Below, one piece after another: positions 34,926 through 44,473 of a stretch of 64,000 bases of DNA (its first letter is position 1; the number at the start of each line of letters is the position of its first letter). The notes under the pieces are model-generated. The model did not search any database. It was not told the origin of the DNA and saw nothing but the letters and a program-made list of their open reading frames with translations. The position numbers and the translations under genes are program-made. This DNA is from Blasia pusilla (taxonomy: Eukaryota; Marchantiophyta; Marchantiopsida; Blasiales), in NCBI GenBank assembly GCA_050084515.1, contig CM114271.1:47926001-47990000 (forward strand), written 5' to 3'.

Positions 34926-37400
34926 TTGGCCAGTAGTCTTAGTGAATTTTGATCTACCTCCTTGGCTCTGCACTAAGAAGTTTTTCTTCCAATTGGCTAT
35001 GATTATTCCTGGGAAAGAATTTGTGACATCCAATAACTTGGATGTCTGCTTGTCTCCACTAATGGAGGAGTTGCAATTATTGTGGAAAGAAGTCAAAGCA
35101 TATGATAGTACTCAACCAGCAGGAAGGGGTGGATTTGTTCTTAGAGATATGGTAATATGGACAATTAAAGACTATCCTGGTCTTGGGATCATATCAGGCC
35201 AATCCACCAATGGATTGCTTGTATGTTGTGTTTGTGGCCCGCGGGTGTTCTCATACTACTCTAAGCCCTTACAAAAGCCCACATTTCAAGGCCACAGAGG
35301 TTACAAAGATAGGGGTCAACCATACAGGAGGAATTCTATGGTGTAGTTATTCAATCAGAAGGTCGAGACATGCACATCTCCGGGTCGAGTTTAAAGTGTT
35401 GAGATAGTAGAGGGGGCCCAATTGAAGATGGAATTTGGAGATGCCCCTAAAACCAAGCAAAGGCGAGGTGAACCTCGCCTTGTAGATCCTTACAAAAAGT
35501 ATGGCGTCCAAAGAAGGAGCATACTTTTTGACTTGCCTTATTGGAAGGTAAGACTAATATCACTTTTCTTGAAGTGTATAATTATTTTCAATTTCTTCAT
35601 TGCTTTAGCCATAACAATACTCTCAATCTTGTGCCCATTGTGGCCGTGATTGATTTTCAGGACTTGTTGATTCGACATACTTTGGATTTGATGCATTGTG
35701 AAAAAAATCTTGTTCATAATAGAATCAAAACCATATTTGGCTTACGGAAGAAAGATTCTATCCAAGTTAGTGAGGATATACAGATAAGGGGTATTCGTCC
35801 TCACTTATAGCTTCAATCTCATCCTACAAGAGCCACAATTAAGTTGAAACCAAAAGCAGATTATATGCTAACAGCTGATGAGATGAAAGTTTTCTATGCT
35901 AGAGTAAGGGCACTCAAAGTGCCTATTGGTTATGCTGGTGCTTTACAAAAGTACATTCTACGATAGAAGTATTGAAGATTGAGTTACACTCAAGCTCATA
36001 AGATACCTGAACTACTACATTTGGTACTCACACAAAGTAGGGAAGCTTAATCTTGGTTAGTCAGTTAAGCGCGATTATCTTAACTAGGGTTAGTTAATCA
36101 CAATTAGTCTAACCCGAGACTATGGTTAAGGTTAGGGTTAGGGTTGTTTGTACATACTGTATATAATTGAGAAGGGGACCAGCCTCCATTCATTCTCTCA
36201 TTGCAAATTTTGTTCTTCATGGTGGTGTGTGAGTGTGAGAGCCGTTTCCCACCAGTTATGCTTCTTTAGCACTTTTCCAAAGAAGTTGGGGAGCTTAAAG
36301 TCCCATGACTTGCATATCTTTATGCAACAATTATTGCCATATTGCTTACGTGGTTTGATGAAAGCTCCCATCAGAATGACAATAATGAGGATGTCGCAAT
36401 TATTTTGTAGACTGTGTGTAAAAACATGGGATCCAATAGATATGGGATCTTTGAAAGAGGATGTGTCAACCACTTTATGCCTCATTGAAATTCATTTTCC
36501 CCCTTCTTTCTTTGATGTCATGACTCATCTCATGATTCATCTAGTTAAGGATCTTGATATATGTGGCCTTGTTGCAACTCGATGGATGTATCCCATTGAG
36601 AGGTACTTGGGTGTCTTGAAAGGGTATGTAAGGTCTCGAGCTAGACCACACGCTTGTATGGGTGAAGGATATATACTCGATGAAGCCTTGGGATTTATCA
36701 CATAGTACATGCAAGATTATACAATTTTACAAACAAGGGTGTGGGATGCACATGAAGAGGATGGTGTTGTTGGCAAAATACTGGAAGGTGTCGGCATTAA
36801 ACAACAACTGGGTGTTGAACTACTCAAAGTAGCAAACAAATACGTTGTAGAAAACATCGAATGCTTCACAAGCTTTATGGAGTAAGTATCTCTTGATTTA
36901 ACCATGAAGGAAATTTGCCATGTTATTCATTAATACTCGATACTGAGCCTTGGGTTGACTAGATATACATGATTTTGTTCCATGCAGAATATATAGTGTC
37001 AAGAAGACATGTGACAAGACTTTCTCTCAATGGATACCTACAAAGATCAAGAATTCAGTCACGGAGGTGAAGGAAGTAGAAGATTTGGCTATCAAGTTAT
37101 CTGTACCTCCTTCACGCCATTATCTTTCTTATAAGAAAATGAAAGCATATGGGAATCATTATAGAGTTGAAGATAGTGGGTCGTTTGCTACATATGACTT
37201 TGGAATTGCATCTATATTCTTATCCAAGAATCATGGTGAAGTTAGAGAGATACTTATGTGGGGGTCTTAATAGATATCCTAACATAAGACTACGGTATGA
37301 AAGATTGAGTGGTGTTGATGAGAGGGAGATGGGTTCAATCAACTTGGGACCCTCCTCATCCTTCAATGATTCGTGATGAAAATGGCTTCTTGTTGGCTAA
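34926..37400 (+). pseudogene. CACTA (En/Spm) TNP2-type transposase, decayed
   Basis: Plus-strand fragments follow TNP2 order. LPPWLCTKKFFFQLAMIIPG and DVCLSPLMEELQLLWKEVKAYD are followed by MVIWTIKDYPGLGIISGQST (34,945-35,220). LLIRHTLDLMHCEKN lies at about 35,660-35,705, which is the conserved H-DVMHIEKN motif. The DUF4218-like part (36,330-36,705) has HFPPSFFDVMTHLMIHL and WMYPIERYLGVLKGYVRSRARP. Further tail fragments run to 37,400 (SRHYLSYKK, then RWVQSTWDPPHPSMIRDENG). Stops and shifts separate the parts, so it is not functional. The GC-rich palindromic array that follows is in the position of CACTA subterminal repeats. Confidence 0.8.
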
Positions 37401-37439
37401 TTTCAAAACACTTTTTCCATCAAATTGTGATGAGGAGAC

Positions 37440-38320
37440 CTCATTGCAAGGCATACGGGCCGCGGTCCTTGAAAGCCACTTCCGAGCTCCATACAGGCCG
37501 CGGACCTTGGAGCCCGCATGCAGGCTAGGATACGGGCCCTAAAGCCTGTGTCCACGCTGATAATGGGCCACTTGTGCGCCTCCGAGCCCGCAAGCGAGCT
37601 ACAACACGGGCCCTGGAGCCCGCATGCGAGCTCGGGTGCGAGGTGCGAGCTGCTCACGGACTATGGTGAGGGCCTTGAAGCTAGGCCTGCTTGCAAGCCT
37701 CCGAGCCTGCATGCCGGCTGCCTAGCCAATGCACGGGCTTGTTGTGAACCGCGGAGCCGGCTTGCAAGCTAGGTCGCGGGCCTCCGAGCCCGCGTGCGGG
37801 TTGCTTGCGATCTAAGGTGCGGGCTGATTGCGGGGCTGGAAGCCCGGCGTGGGCTTGCATGCGGGCCTCTGAGCCTGCACATAGGCTAGTTGCATGCCTT
37901 GGAGCTCGCTTGCGGGTTATGTCGCGAGCAGTCGAGGCCGCATGCGGGCTGCTTGCAGGCTTGGGAGCTGTGCGTGCTTGTTGCGGTCTAGAGCGCATGC
38001 TAGGTCGCGGGCAGCCGAGCCCGCGTGCGGGTTGATTGCGGGCCAGGGAGCCCAGCGCGGGCTCGCATGCACGCCCCCAAGCGCGCACGCAAGCTAGTTG
38101 CAGGTCTTGGAGCCCGCATGCGAGCTATGTCGCGGGCCGCCAAGCCCTCGCGTGGGCTCGTTGCGGGCTAGGGTGCGGGTTGCTTGCAGGCCAGGGAGCC
38201 TGCATGGGAGCCCATATATGGGCTACGGCGCGGGCTCGCATGCGGGTTTCCGAGCGTGCAAGTGCGGGCTAGTTGCGGGCCCTGGAGATCGCGGATGGCC
38301 CGCACTTTGGGCCTTGGTGT
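37440..38320. repeat. GC-rich array of AGCCCGCATGCGGGCT-type palindromes
   Basis: About 880 bases of very GC-rich sequence filled with variants of the 16-bp palindrome AGCCCGCATGCGGGCT and half motifs such as TTGCGGGC and CTCCGAGCCCGC. A longer unit recurs at about 234 bases: GGTCGCGGGC..CCGAGCCCGCGTGCGGGTTG at 37,770 and 38,004. Base composition changes sharply at both borders. It directly follows the TNP2-like coding fragments, so subterminal repeats of the CACTA element are the likely identity. The long open frames in all phases here are composition artefacts. Confidence 0.82.
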
Positions 38321-38323
38321 CGT

Positions 38324-39080
38324 GCGCATACATATGGCTACAAAACATACATCGCTGGTCAAATCTACACCACACAACACCGATCTTCCCCACACACAGG
38401 TAGATCCACACATGTACATAAATCAATTCATACATATACATATAGATCAGGCAACAAAAGTAAAGAGTAGTAAAAACGGCACACCCAGTCTAAAACTCCA
38501 CTCCTCAATCTACATCGGCATATCGAGCCTCGTCCACCCTGCGCTATCAAGGAATCGGGACGCTAGCAACCTATTCCTATCTCACACACATACAAGAGAG
38601 ATGCTCCAATGAACCAACATGAGAAAGATGGCTTAGGAAAGTCGTCTTCCTCTCTTATATAGGGTTGGGAAGAGCCAAAAGGATCTTCCCCTAAAAATAG
38701 CTATCCTCCAGGTAACCTGCGCACACAGGTTACCAGGGGTGGGTGACCTGGTAAACAAGTCACGCGACTGTGAAAGACCTCAGCAAGAAAGTTGTTAGAA
38801 ATGACGTTCCTAACATAACGGACCTATCCTCAACCTTATCCGACACTGTGGGACAAAGTTACACTCAAGACAATCCGTTGGATCCTATGCCCTATTCACG
38901 ATAGATCTCGGCCTATCAGCTACTCAGATGTGATAATTATCATGCACATACATATCTCTACAGAGCATACATCATTGATCACATCTACACCACACAACAC
39001 CAATCTTCCCCACACGGGTAGATCCACACATGTACTTCTGTACATGTGTCAATTCATACATATACATTGAGATCACACAA
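38324..39080 (-). mobile_element. LTR-type sequence of a Gypsy element, partly duplicated
   Basis: A 130-base segment at 38,943-39,080 (ACATCTACACCACACAACACC, then TTCCCCACAC, then GTAGATCCACACATGTAC) recurs at 38,324-38,452. The higher copy lies next to a purine tract on the minus strand, so it should be the start of a 3' LTR reading leftward. The recurrence about 620 bases further down suggests a second LTR start, truncated by the GC-rich array. A TATA box lies between them on the same strand. Confidence 0.6.
38655..38661 (-). promoter_or_regulatory. TATA box of the LTR
   Basis: TATATAA on the minus strand inside CCTATATAAGAG, within the LTR-like sequence. It is the likely Pol II promoter of the retroelement. 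Confidence 0.5.
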
Positions 39081-39094
39081 TCGCCCCCCTAGCT
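39081..39094 (-). other. Polypurine tract of the Gypsy element
   Basis: Minus-strand AGCTAGGGGGGCGA immediately before the repeat-like LTR start at 39,080. This is the expected site for plus-strand priming of an LTR retrotransposon. Confidence 0.55.
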
Positions 39095-39661
39095 GGCATT
39101 TGGATCCCCTAACTCCAGATAGAAAATATCACATCTCTCTAACATGACCTACTACCCTATACACATCCGTCCACGTTCAAAAGATGACATGTCGCACAAT
39201 TGCGCACATGATTCTTCCAAACCATACCATGACGTCCTTCCAACATGAGGACTCTGATCGATAATACCTCGCGCAAACGTAGGATCGTGCATCCTCCAGT
39301 GACATCTAGTGTTGTGGGTGCCGCTTGCTGTAAATACACGTAATCTCCAAGATAAAATCTCCTAATCCCTAGATGATAACCTCCTCCACGAATGGTCGCG
39401 TATCTCTATGTTGAGCAATAGCTACGTTCTCAAAGGCCATATGCATAACTCTACGAAAAATCTTTGCCCTCTATGAACATGCTTGTATTCACATATTTGG
39501 ATCATCAAGATCTAACACCTCCGCGATGGCACATCAAATAGTTGCAGGTAAATCTGGCTCTCTCCCAAAGAGGAAAAAGTACGGTGAAAATGACGCCAAG
39601 GATGCATGCCAACTAAAGCGATAACACATAGCCAACCAGGGCAAATGTAGGTCCCACTCCC

Positions 39662-40330
39662 TCAACTGTCCCCGCTGCAAGCCATACATCCTCTCTTCAC
39701 CATATGTACTACTCTCTCCGCCAACCCATCTGCCTCAGGATGATCTCTGGACGTGGTGTGGTGATCTATCAGCGCTTGATCACACAAGGCCTGAAACTCT
39801 CCCCTGAACTCGGTACCCTGGTCAGTCAACACCTCCGTCGATGCACCAAAGTGACTAAGCATAGAATCTAGAAACGCATAAGTTGTTCCCTTGCTTGCCT
39901 TATCCGGTAGTGCCACCAACTCTATCCACTTGGAGAAATGCTCCATCATCACCAACACGTACCTATGATGACGCCCTGTCAATGGCAAAGGTCCCGCCTA
40001 GTCTAAACTCCACCAGTAACCTAAACCCATAATCGGCAAAGGATGTAACTGCGGAGTGGGATCATTGAAGGATGCTCGCACTCTGTCACATACCATATAT
40101 CTGGCCACAAATTGTTGTTCCCAAGTATGCATGCCGCGCCACCAATACTGAACGTGGAATAAGCTGTAAGTACACTTTACTCCAAAATGCCCCAACTCCT
40201 CATGGGCATGTTGCACTACACGTGCTTGTTGGGAAGGATGAGGTACCACTTGTATCCTACCATCTCCCCATACCCACAACTCCCTCTTCTCGTCATCCCT
40301 CTGAGTAAGCATTGCTCCTAGACCCAACAT
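39662..40330 (-). pseudogene. Gypsy integrase (zinc-binding and core domains)
   Basis: Two adjoining frames. 40,330-39,998 has HAHEELGHFGVKCTYSLF and YWWRGM from the integrase zinc-binding domain. The second zinc pair is damaged (ARYMVCDRV, one Cys replaced). 39,988-39,662 has the core: HHRYVLVMMEHFSKWIEL, VLTDQGTEF and HPEADGLAERVV, carrying the second Asp and the Glu. The start of the upper frame (MLGLGAMLTQRDDEKREL) is RNase H sequence joined directly to the region before the integrase, so most of RNase H is deleted. A stop separates the two frames at about 39,990. Confidence 0.82.
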
Positions 40331-40702
40331 GCTCCAATCCGTATGTAACTAGAATGGGCGACCCCAAACCGATCTCTGTAAAATGGGTGAGGATGTCAAC
40401 TTGTCCTTGAGCTCCTGAAATGCTCGCTCCTAATCATCTCTCCATAACCAAACCTGATCAAGTTTTGTCAATAAGATCAAAGACTTTGCGATCGCACTAA
40501 AACCCTTGACATACCGTCAATAGAAGTTCGCCAGTCCAAGAAACGCTCGGACTTGACTCACATTTGTTGGGCGTGGAATCTGCGCAATAGCCTCCACCTT
40601 CATCTGTTGAACGCCTAACCCACTCGGTTATATGGTGTGTCCCAAGTACTCAATCTGATGCTGAAAGAATCTGCACTTGCGTGGATGTAACTTCAGTCCA
40701 TG

Positions 40703-41032
40703 TTACTGCAATCGTTGAAACACCTCCTCTACGTGTCGCTCATGCTCCTCAACCGTGGAATTGAAGATGAGAATATCATCTATGTAACATCGTACAAAAT
40801 CCAAGCCAGCTTGAATCCTATCCATCACTCTCTGAAACTCCGCAGGCGCGTTCTTCAACCCAAATGGTAAGAACCGCCATTGATACAAGCAATCTCTCCC
40901 GAACCAATCTATCCCCCAGAATGTTGTCTTCTCCCTGTCCTCCAACCTGATAGGAAGCTAATGATAGCCATCACGGAGATCTAAGGTACTGAAGATCTTT
41001 GCATGCCCTACCACATCAAAGATCCTGGTCAT
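40703..41032 (-). pseudogene. Gypsy reverse transcriptase palm fragment
   Basis: Minus-strand reading RIFDVVGHAKIFSTLDLRDGYH, stop (TAG where Gln is usual), LPIRLEDREKTTF..., then WRFLPFGLKNAPAEFQRVMD and the catalytic box CYIDDILIF. This is the central palm of a Gypsy reverse transcriptase. It begins abruptly at about 41,032, where SWIM transposon sequence starts. Sequence down to 40,340 continues as decayed RT/RNase H. Confidence 0.85.
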
Positions 41033-41128
41033 TGAGGTGGATTACAACCTCAAAAGGTGGCATATATCTCGGAGCGATCTTGGACGTGGACCCACTTGTA
41101 GGGCAGGATTTGATGGCATTAGGAGAGC

Positions 41129-41902
41129 ATGCGGCATTTGCCTAGATTTTGGGGATTCAAAACTTTTGATCGTTTCACGAGGACCAAGGATCAATTGAAG
41201 TACTTCTTCTGCCCAAATGAATCCTACGCTTTCCGAAATTCTTATCCGGTTGCCATTGGAGCTCCACGGAATACCCCCACAATTTGGCCCATTGCCGCAG
41301 GTAGGAATCGCACTCAGGACAAAGTGGAAAATCTTACAAGTGCCGGTTTCAGACTCAAAGACGGAGGAAGTTCAGGGCATGTTCGCATTACACAGACCTT
41401 TGCATTTCATATTCAACCCAAGATTGATGTCAACATGTACCCGGAGAAGGTGGATGATCTCAATCCACTATTTTTGTTTGAGTCTAGAAATGGGATGAAG
41501 AGATCTCTTCATCCCATTTCACATTCTGTTTCTAGAAACAAAATGTGTAGGCCAACGGTGGAGAGAGCAAAGCGAATCGCATCAGCTTGGGAAGCAAACA
41601 TGGAAATCATCGCCACAAAAGATGTCCAGAGTGGCAATGGAATAGGAAGGATGTATTGGGTCAAGAACAACATTGTAAATTCAAGTGTCACAGGGATGTA
41701 TGTGGTGCACATCTGTTGCTTTCCCACATGTTCTTGTGATGACTTTGTCCAAAGAGAGACAAGTGGGAAAAGGGATTTCCCTTGTAAGCACATGTACTAT
41801 GTGTTGCTTGTAGTTTTAAGAGAGTCGGAGGTAGGAGTAGGAATCCACCAACCAATTATGTCCCTCAAAGAAATGCAAAGTATTTTAAACAAACCACTTT
41901 GA
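41129..41902 (+). CDS. SWIM zinc-finger transposase C-terminal part, copy 2 (257 aa)
   Basis: An uninterrupted 257-codon frame starting MRHLPRFWGF. The SWIM finger is Cys201, Cys203, Cys219 and His221 (TCSCDDF, PCKHMYYVLL). It keeps the frame that is broken upstream of 8871 in copy 1 (DQLKYFFCPNESYAF, GAPRNTPTIWPIA), so it better represents the original protein. An insertion of about a dozen residues near 125-140 comes from a local 34-bp palindrome. The nuclease domain is absent, so no transposase activity is expected. Confidence 0.75.
   Translation: MRHLPRFWGFKTFDRFTRTKDQLKYFFCPNESYAFRNSYPVAIGAPRNTPTIWPIAAGRNRTQDKVENLTSAGFRLKDGGSSGHVRITQTFAFHIQPKIDVNMYPEKVDDLNPLFLFESRNGMKRSLHPISHSVSRNKMCRPTVERAKRIASAWEANMEIIATKDVQSGNGIGRMYWVKNNIVNSSVTGMYVVHICCFPTCSCDDFVQRETSGKRDFPCKHMYYVLLVVLRESEVGVGIHQPIMSLKEMQSILNKPL
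41487..41520. repeat. Perfect 34-bp palindrome inside SWIM copy 2
   Basis: Arms GAAATGGGATGAAGAGA and TCTCTTCATCCCATTTC meet with no loop at AGATCT. Copy 1 has only the left arm at the matching place (about 8925-8941), so an inverted duplication arose in copy 2. Confidence 0.9.
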
Positions 41903-42303
41903 AGATGCAAAGTGAGGTCTTAGATTGTACTTTCATTTCAGTGAACCTTCACTTTGAGCTTGAACTCTATTCAGCCCAGGGCAAACGATAGATTCTTTCC
42001 AACCTTGGATGGAAAAAGTGATTTATTCCACATTTCTGATTCCACTGATTTTTCAGTTTTTTAAATTTTGTGCAAATTGCAACCCATCGGATTTAGATGG
42101 GTTGCCAAAATATGGAAGAGGAAAACAAATCTGTGGGAGTGCCTAAGCACTGAGAACAAAAGTGCAAAAAAATTCACAAAAAAGTTTCCTCTCTTCAACC
42201 CAATAGAAACTCTCTTCAAATCACAGGAAACTCTCTTCAAAAAAAAGTATCTCTTTGGATTGAAGGTAGTTTCCTCTCTCCTCTCTCCTCTCTTCCTCTC
42301 CTC

Positions 42304-42495
42304 TTACCGCTCCTCCCTCTCTAGGACTTCATCCAACTGTTTCTTCAACTCAGCAAGTTCTTCTTGATTCAACCTATATGGCACCTTTGAAGGTGGTTGA
42401 GATCCGGGTAGCACCTCTATCTTATGATCAACCGCCCTATGTGGTGGCAACTCAATGGGAAGCTCCTTTGTCAAAACATCTCCAACTTCTTTCAC
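42304..42495 (-). pseudogene. Gypsy reverse transcriptase N-terminal fragment
   Basis: Reads ELPIELPPHRAVDHKIEVLPGSQPP and PYRLNQEELAELKKQLDEVLERE, the conserved start of plant Gypsy RT. It stops where the SWIM transposon copy begins at about 42,305. Confidence 0.85.
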
Positions 42496-42903
42496 AACTC
42501 TCTCGAGTGTTTCAGGGATTTCCCTTGAAGCTCTATTCTAATCTCTGCATCTTGCGCTTGCGTCATCCTCTACTTGTCTCATCAAGAAAAGGAATCCTTC
42601 CTCTAACTCGGTCAAACTCCTCCTCGTGATGGCTTTCACCAACTTCATCTTACTATGAACCTCACGAACCAATCTGACGTGCATCCGTTTTTCATTTACC
42701 AAGACGCTCAACCTCAAAGGTCTTCATCTCAATTCCACCTCATACGCGTCTATGAACGTGTTCCCCAAGACTCCATTGATTCCGTCCATGTCGCAAACTG
42801 TGAAATTCTCCTTCAACTCGAATAGTCCGCATGCCATAGCTAGCCCTAGAATCAACTCTAATGTCTGGTGAGACTTGCCTCCCGCGAAACCAACCCTAAT
42901 GGG

Positions 42904-44326
42904 TTATTCCGCCTTAGTGGTTGGCAATCCCAATGCCTTCACGATTCTCCGGCTTAAGAAGGAATGCAAAGCACCTGTATCAACAAGCAACATCATATGG
43001 TGATCAACAATCTTGGATCCTAGGTAAACAAAATTGGGCGTTCTCTTGGTGGCTTGGAGAGATGTATCTAGATCTCCCGTCGATAAGTGCTTAGCACCAA
43101 ACGAAATCATACTTGGTTTACTAACCTTGGGCCTTGCACATTCCTTAGCCATATGCCCGGGTTCACCATAATTGTAGCGAATCACTTTGGTGTTTGCTGA
43201 CTTCGGGTACGGCGGCCCTCTTGGCTTCGCGTTGATTTCCACTTGCTTTGCTGTTGGGGTAAGAGACCCTCCGTGGTTGCGCTCAACCCCATTCCAAACC
43301 CTCTTGGATGCCCCTTTGTTTTTCGGTAACTTAGAAAAACTTTTCGGCTCGAAGGGTTTTTGGCTTTGGACTTCATCGTCCCCTATCCGCTCTCCTAGTC
43401 TCAGAAGTTCCGCGCACGTCTCTGATAGGTGAGGCATACGGAAGAGGGCCTTTTCAGCGCTTTGCTTGAGTCCACTTAAGAAGATCACCTTCTTCATAAA
43501 TTCATATGTGGAAAGTGAGTTCATTTGTGCACTCAACTCTTGCACATAAGCGCTAAAGGACCCGCTTTGCCGCAATCACACAAACTCCATGCCATCGCGA
43601 TACTCCTGATATTCTAGAGTGAATCGGTCACCAATCAACACCTTCAACGCTTCCCAACTCAAAGTTGTTCCACGGCCCATATGTTCTTTACGATGAGCCG
43701 TCCATCAGTGGAGATCATGATCCTTAAGGAACGTGACCACTATAGTCACATTGTCCCGCTCCTCCGCCCTTTGCGCTCCAAAGTAAAGTCCGAGCTCAGT
43801 TCGAAACTTATTCACTATCTAAGAACGAGTTCATACATACATACATACATACATATTCATAGTGAACAGTTTACATACATACATGGAGCCATTACATACA
43901 TACATACATACATACATAATACATATTCATAGTTAAAACCCTAAAGATGGCCATTCTAAGATGGCCATTCATAGGAATAGGGCATGACATTCTTGTGAAT
44001 GGCGTTGGGAAATTTATCTTACAAAGCTTCTTGCCGGAACTAGAAGCTCCATTCGACTTGAGTTCAACGATCATCTTGCTCAATTGCGCCATCTAGATCG
44101 TTATCACCTTCATCAAATCCAACATTTGGACCTAAAAGGCTAGGTCATTTGAGTTTGGAGCCAAAGGCCCCACAGAAAGATGCGCATTTGGGACATCCTC
44201 ATGTTTGGGACTCGACACTTCGGGAGTCGCTATCTCCTCCTCTGGCTCGTGGTCAGTCATTGATTCGTCTCTCGGCTTTTTTAGTTTGGCTGGCGACTTT
44301 CTTGGTTCTTTGCCTTTGGTCGCCAT
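42904..44326 (-). pseudogene. Gypsy gag and aspartic protease, decayed
   Basis: Gag begins at 44,326 (MATKGKEPRKSPAKLKK), about 130 bases after the primer-binding site. Frames break within the CATA-repeat region. Retrotransposon gag motifs reappear at about 43,690-43,575 (ALKVLIGDRF, EYQEYRDGMEF, then stop) and in the open frame 43,575-42,904 (RQSGSFSAYVQELSAQMN). The zinc knuckle reads RYNYGEPGHMAKEC, with the first two Cys lost. The protease site LLVDTGALHSFLS is present near the end. An in-frame stop lies just before 43,575. Confidence 0.82.
43832..43917. repeat. (CATA)n microsatellite within gag
   Basis: Three runs of CATA at 43,832-43,854, 43,870-43,883 and 43,894-43,917, separated by related TTCATAG-type spacers. 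Confidence 0.9.
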
Positions 44327-44459
44327 TTGTGAGTCCTCATTATCTCAGATCTCCACCTCATGTCTTGCGTTCCTCCTCGAGCGTCAAGCTCTCCCTGCTT
44401 GAGTTCTTCTCAAAAGTCCATATCTTAGACGACCCCAAGTTCATGCTCACCAAGGAATT

Positions 44460-44471
44460 GCTCTAATACCA
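44460..44471 (-). other. Retrotransposon primer-binding site
   Basis: Minus-strand TGGTATTAGAGC, one mismatch from TGGTATCAGAGC, the standard complement to initiator Met-tRNA in plant Gypsy elements. The preceding CATAACA would be the LTR end, which places the LTR border at about 44,474 with the LTR extending to higher coordinates. Confidence 0.7.
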
Positions 44472-44473
44472 CG

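Larger units (their letters stand above)
41031..42310 (+). mobile_element. SWIM transposon 3' end, copy 2, inside Gypsy pol
   Basis: Closely similar to 8421-9740 over its whole length, including coding and 3' non-coding parts and the single palindrome at 42,079-42,105. It sits between two parts of one reverse transcriptase (42,304-42,495 upstream and 41,032-40,703 downstream). The RT part between them (finger/palm segment with the RPSKSPYGAP-type motif) is missing, so the event replaced or deleted host sequence. Confidence 0.8.

Noticed and set aside
36124-36147. TTAGGG-like run (GGTTAGGGTTAGGG)
   Set aside because: Only about three imperfect units, too short to call an interstitial telomere; a similar short run occurs near 28,220.
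37440-38300. Several overlapping long open frames on both strands in the GC-rich array
   Set aside because: They arise from GC-rich repeat composition without stop codons; no domain is visible and all six frames look alike.
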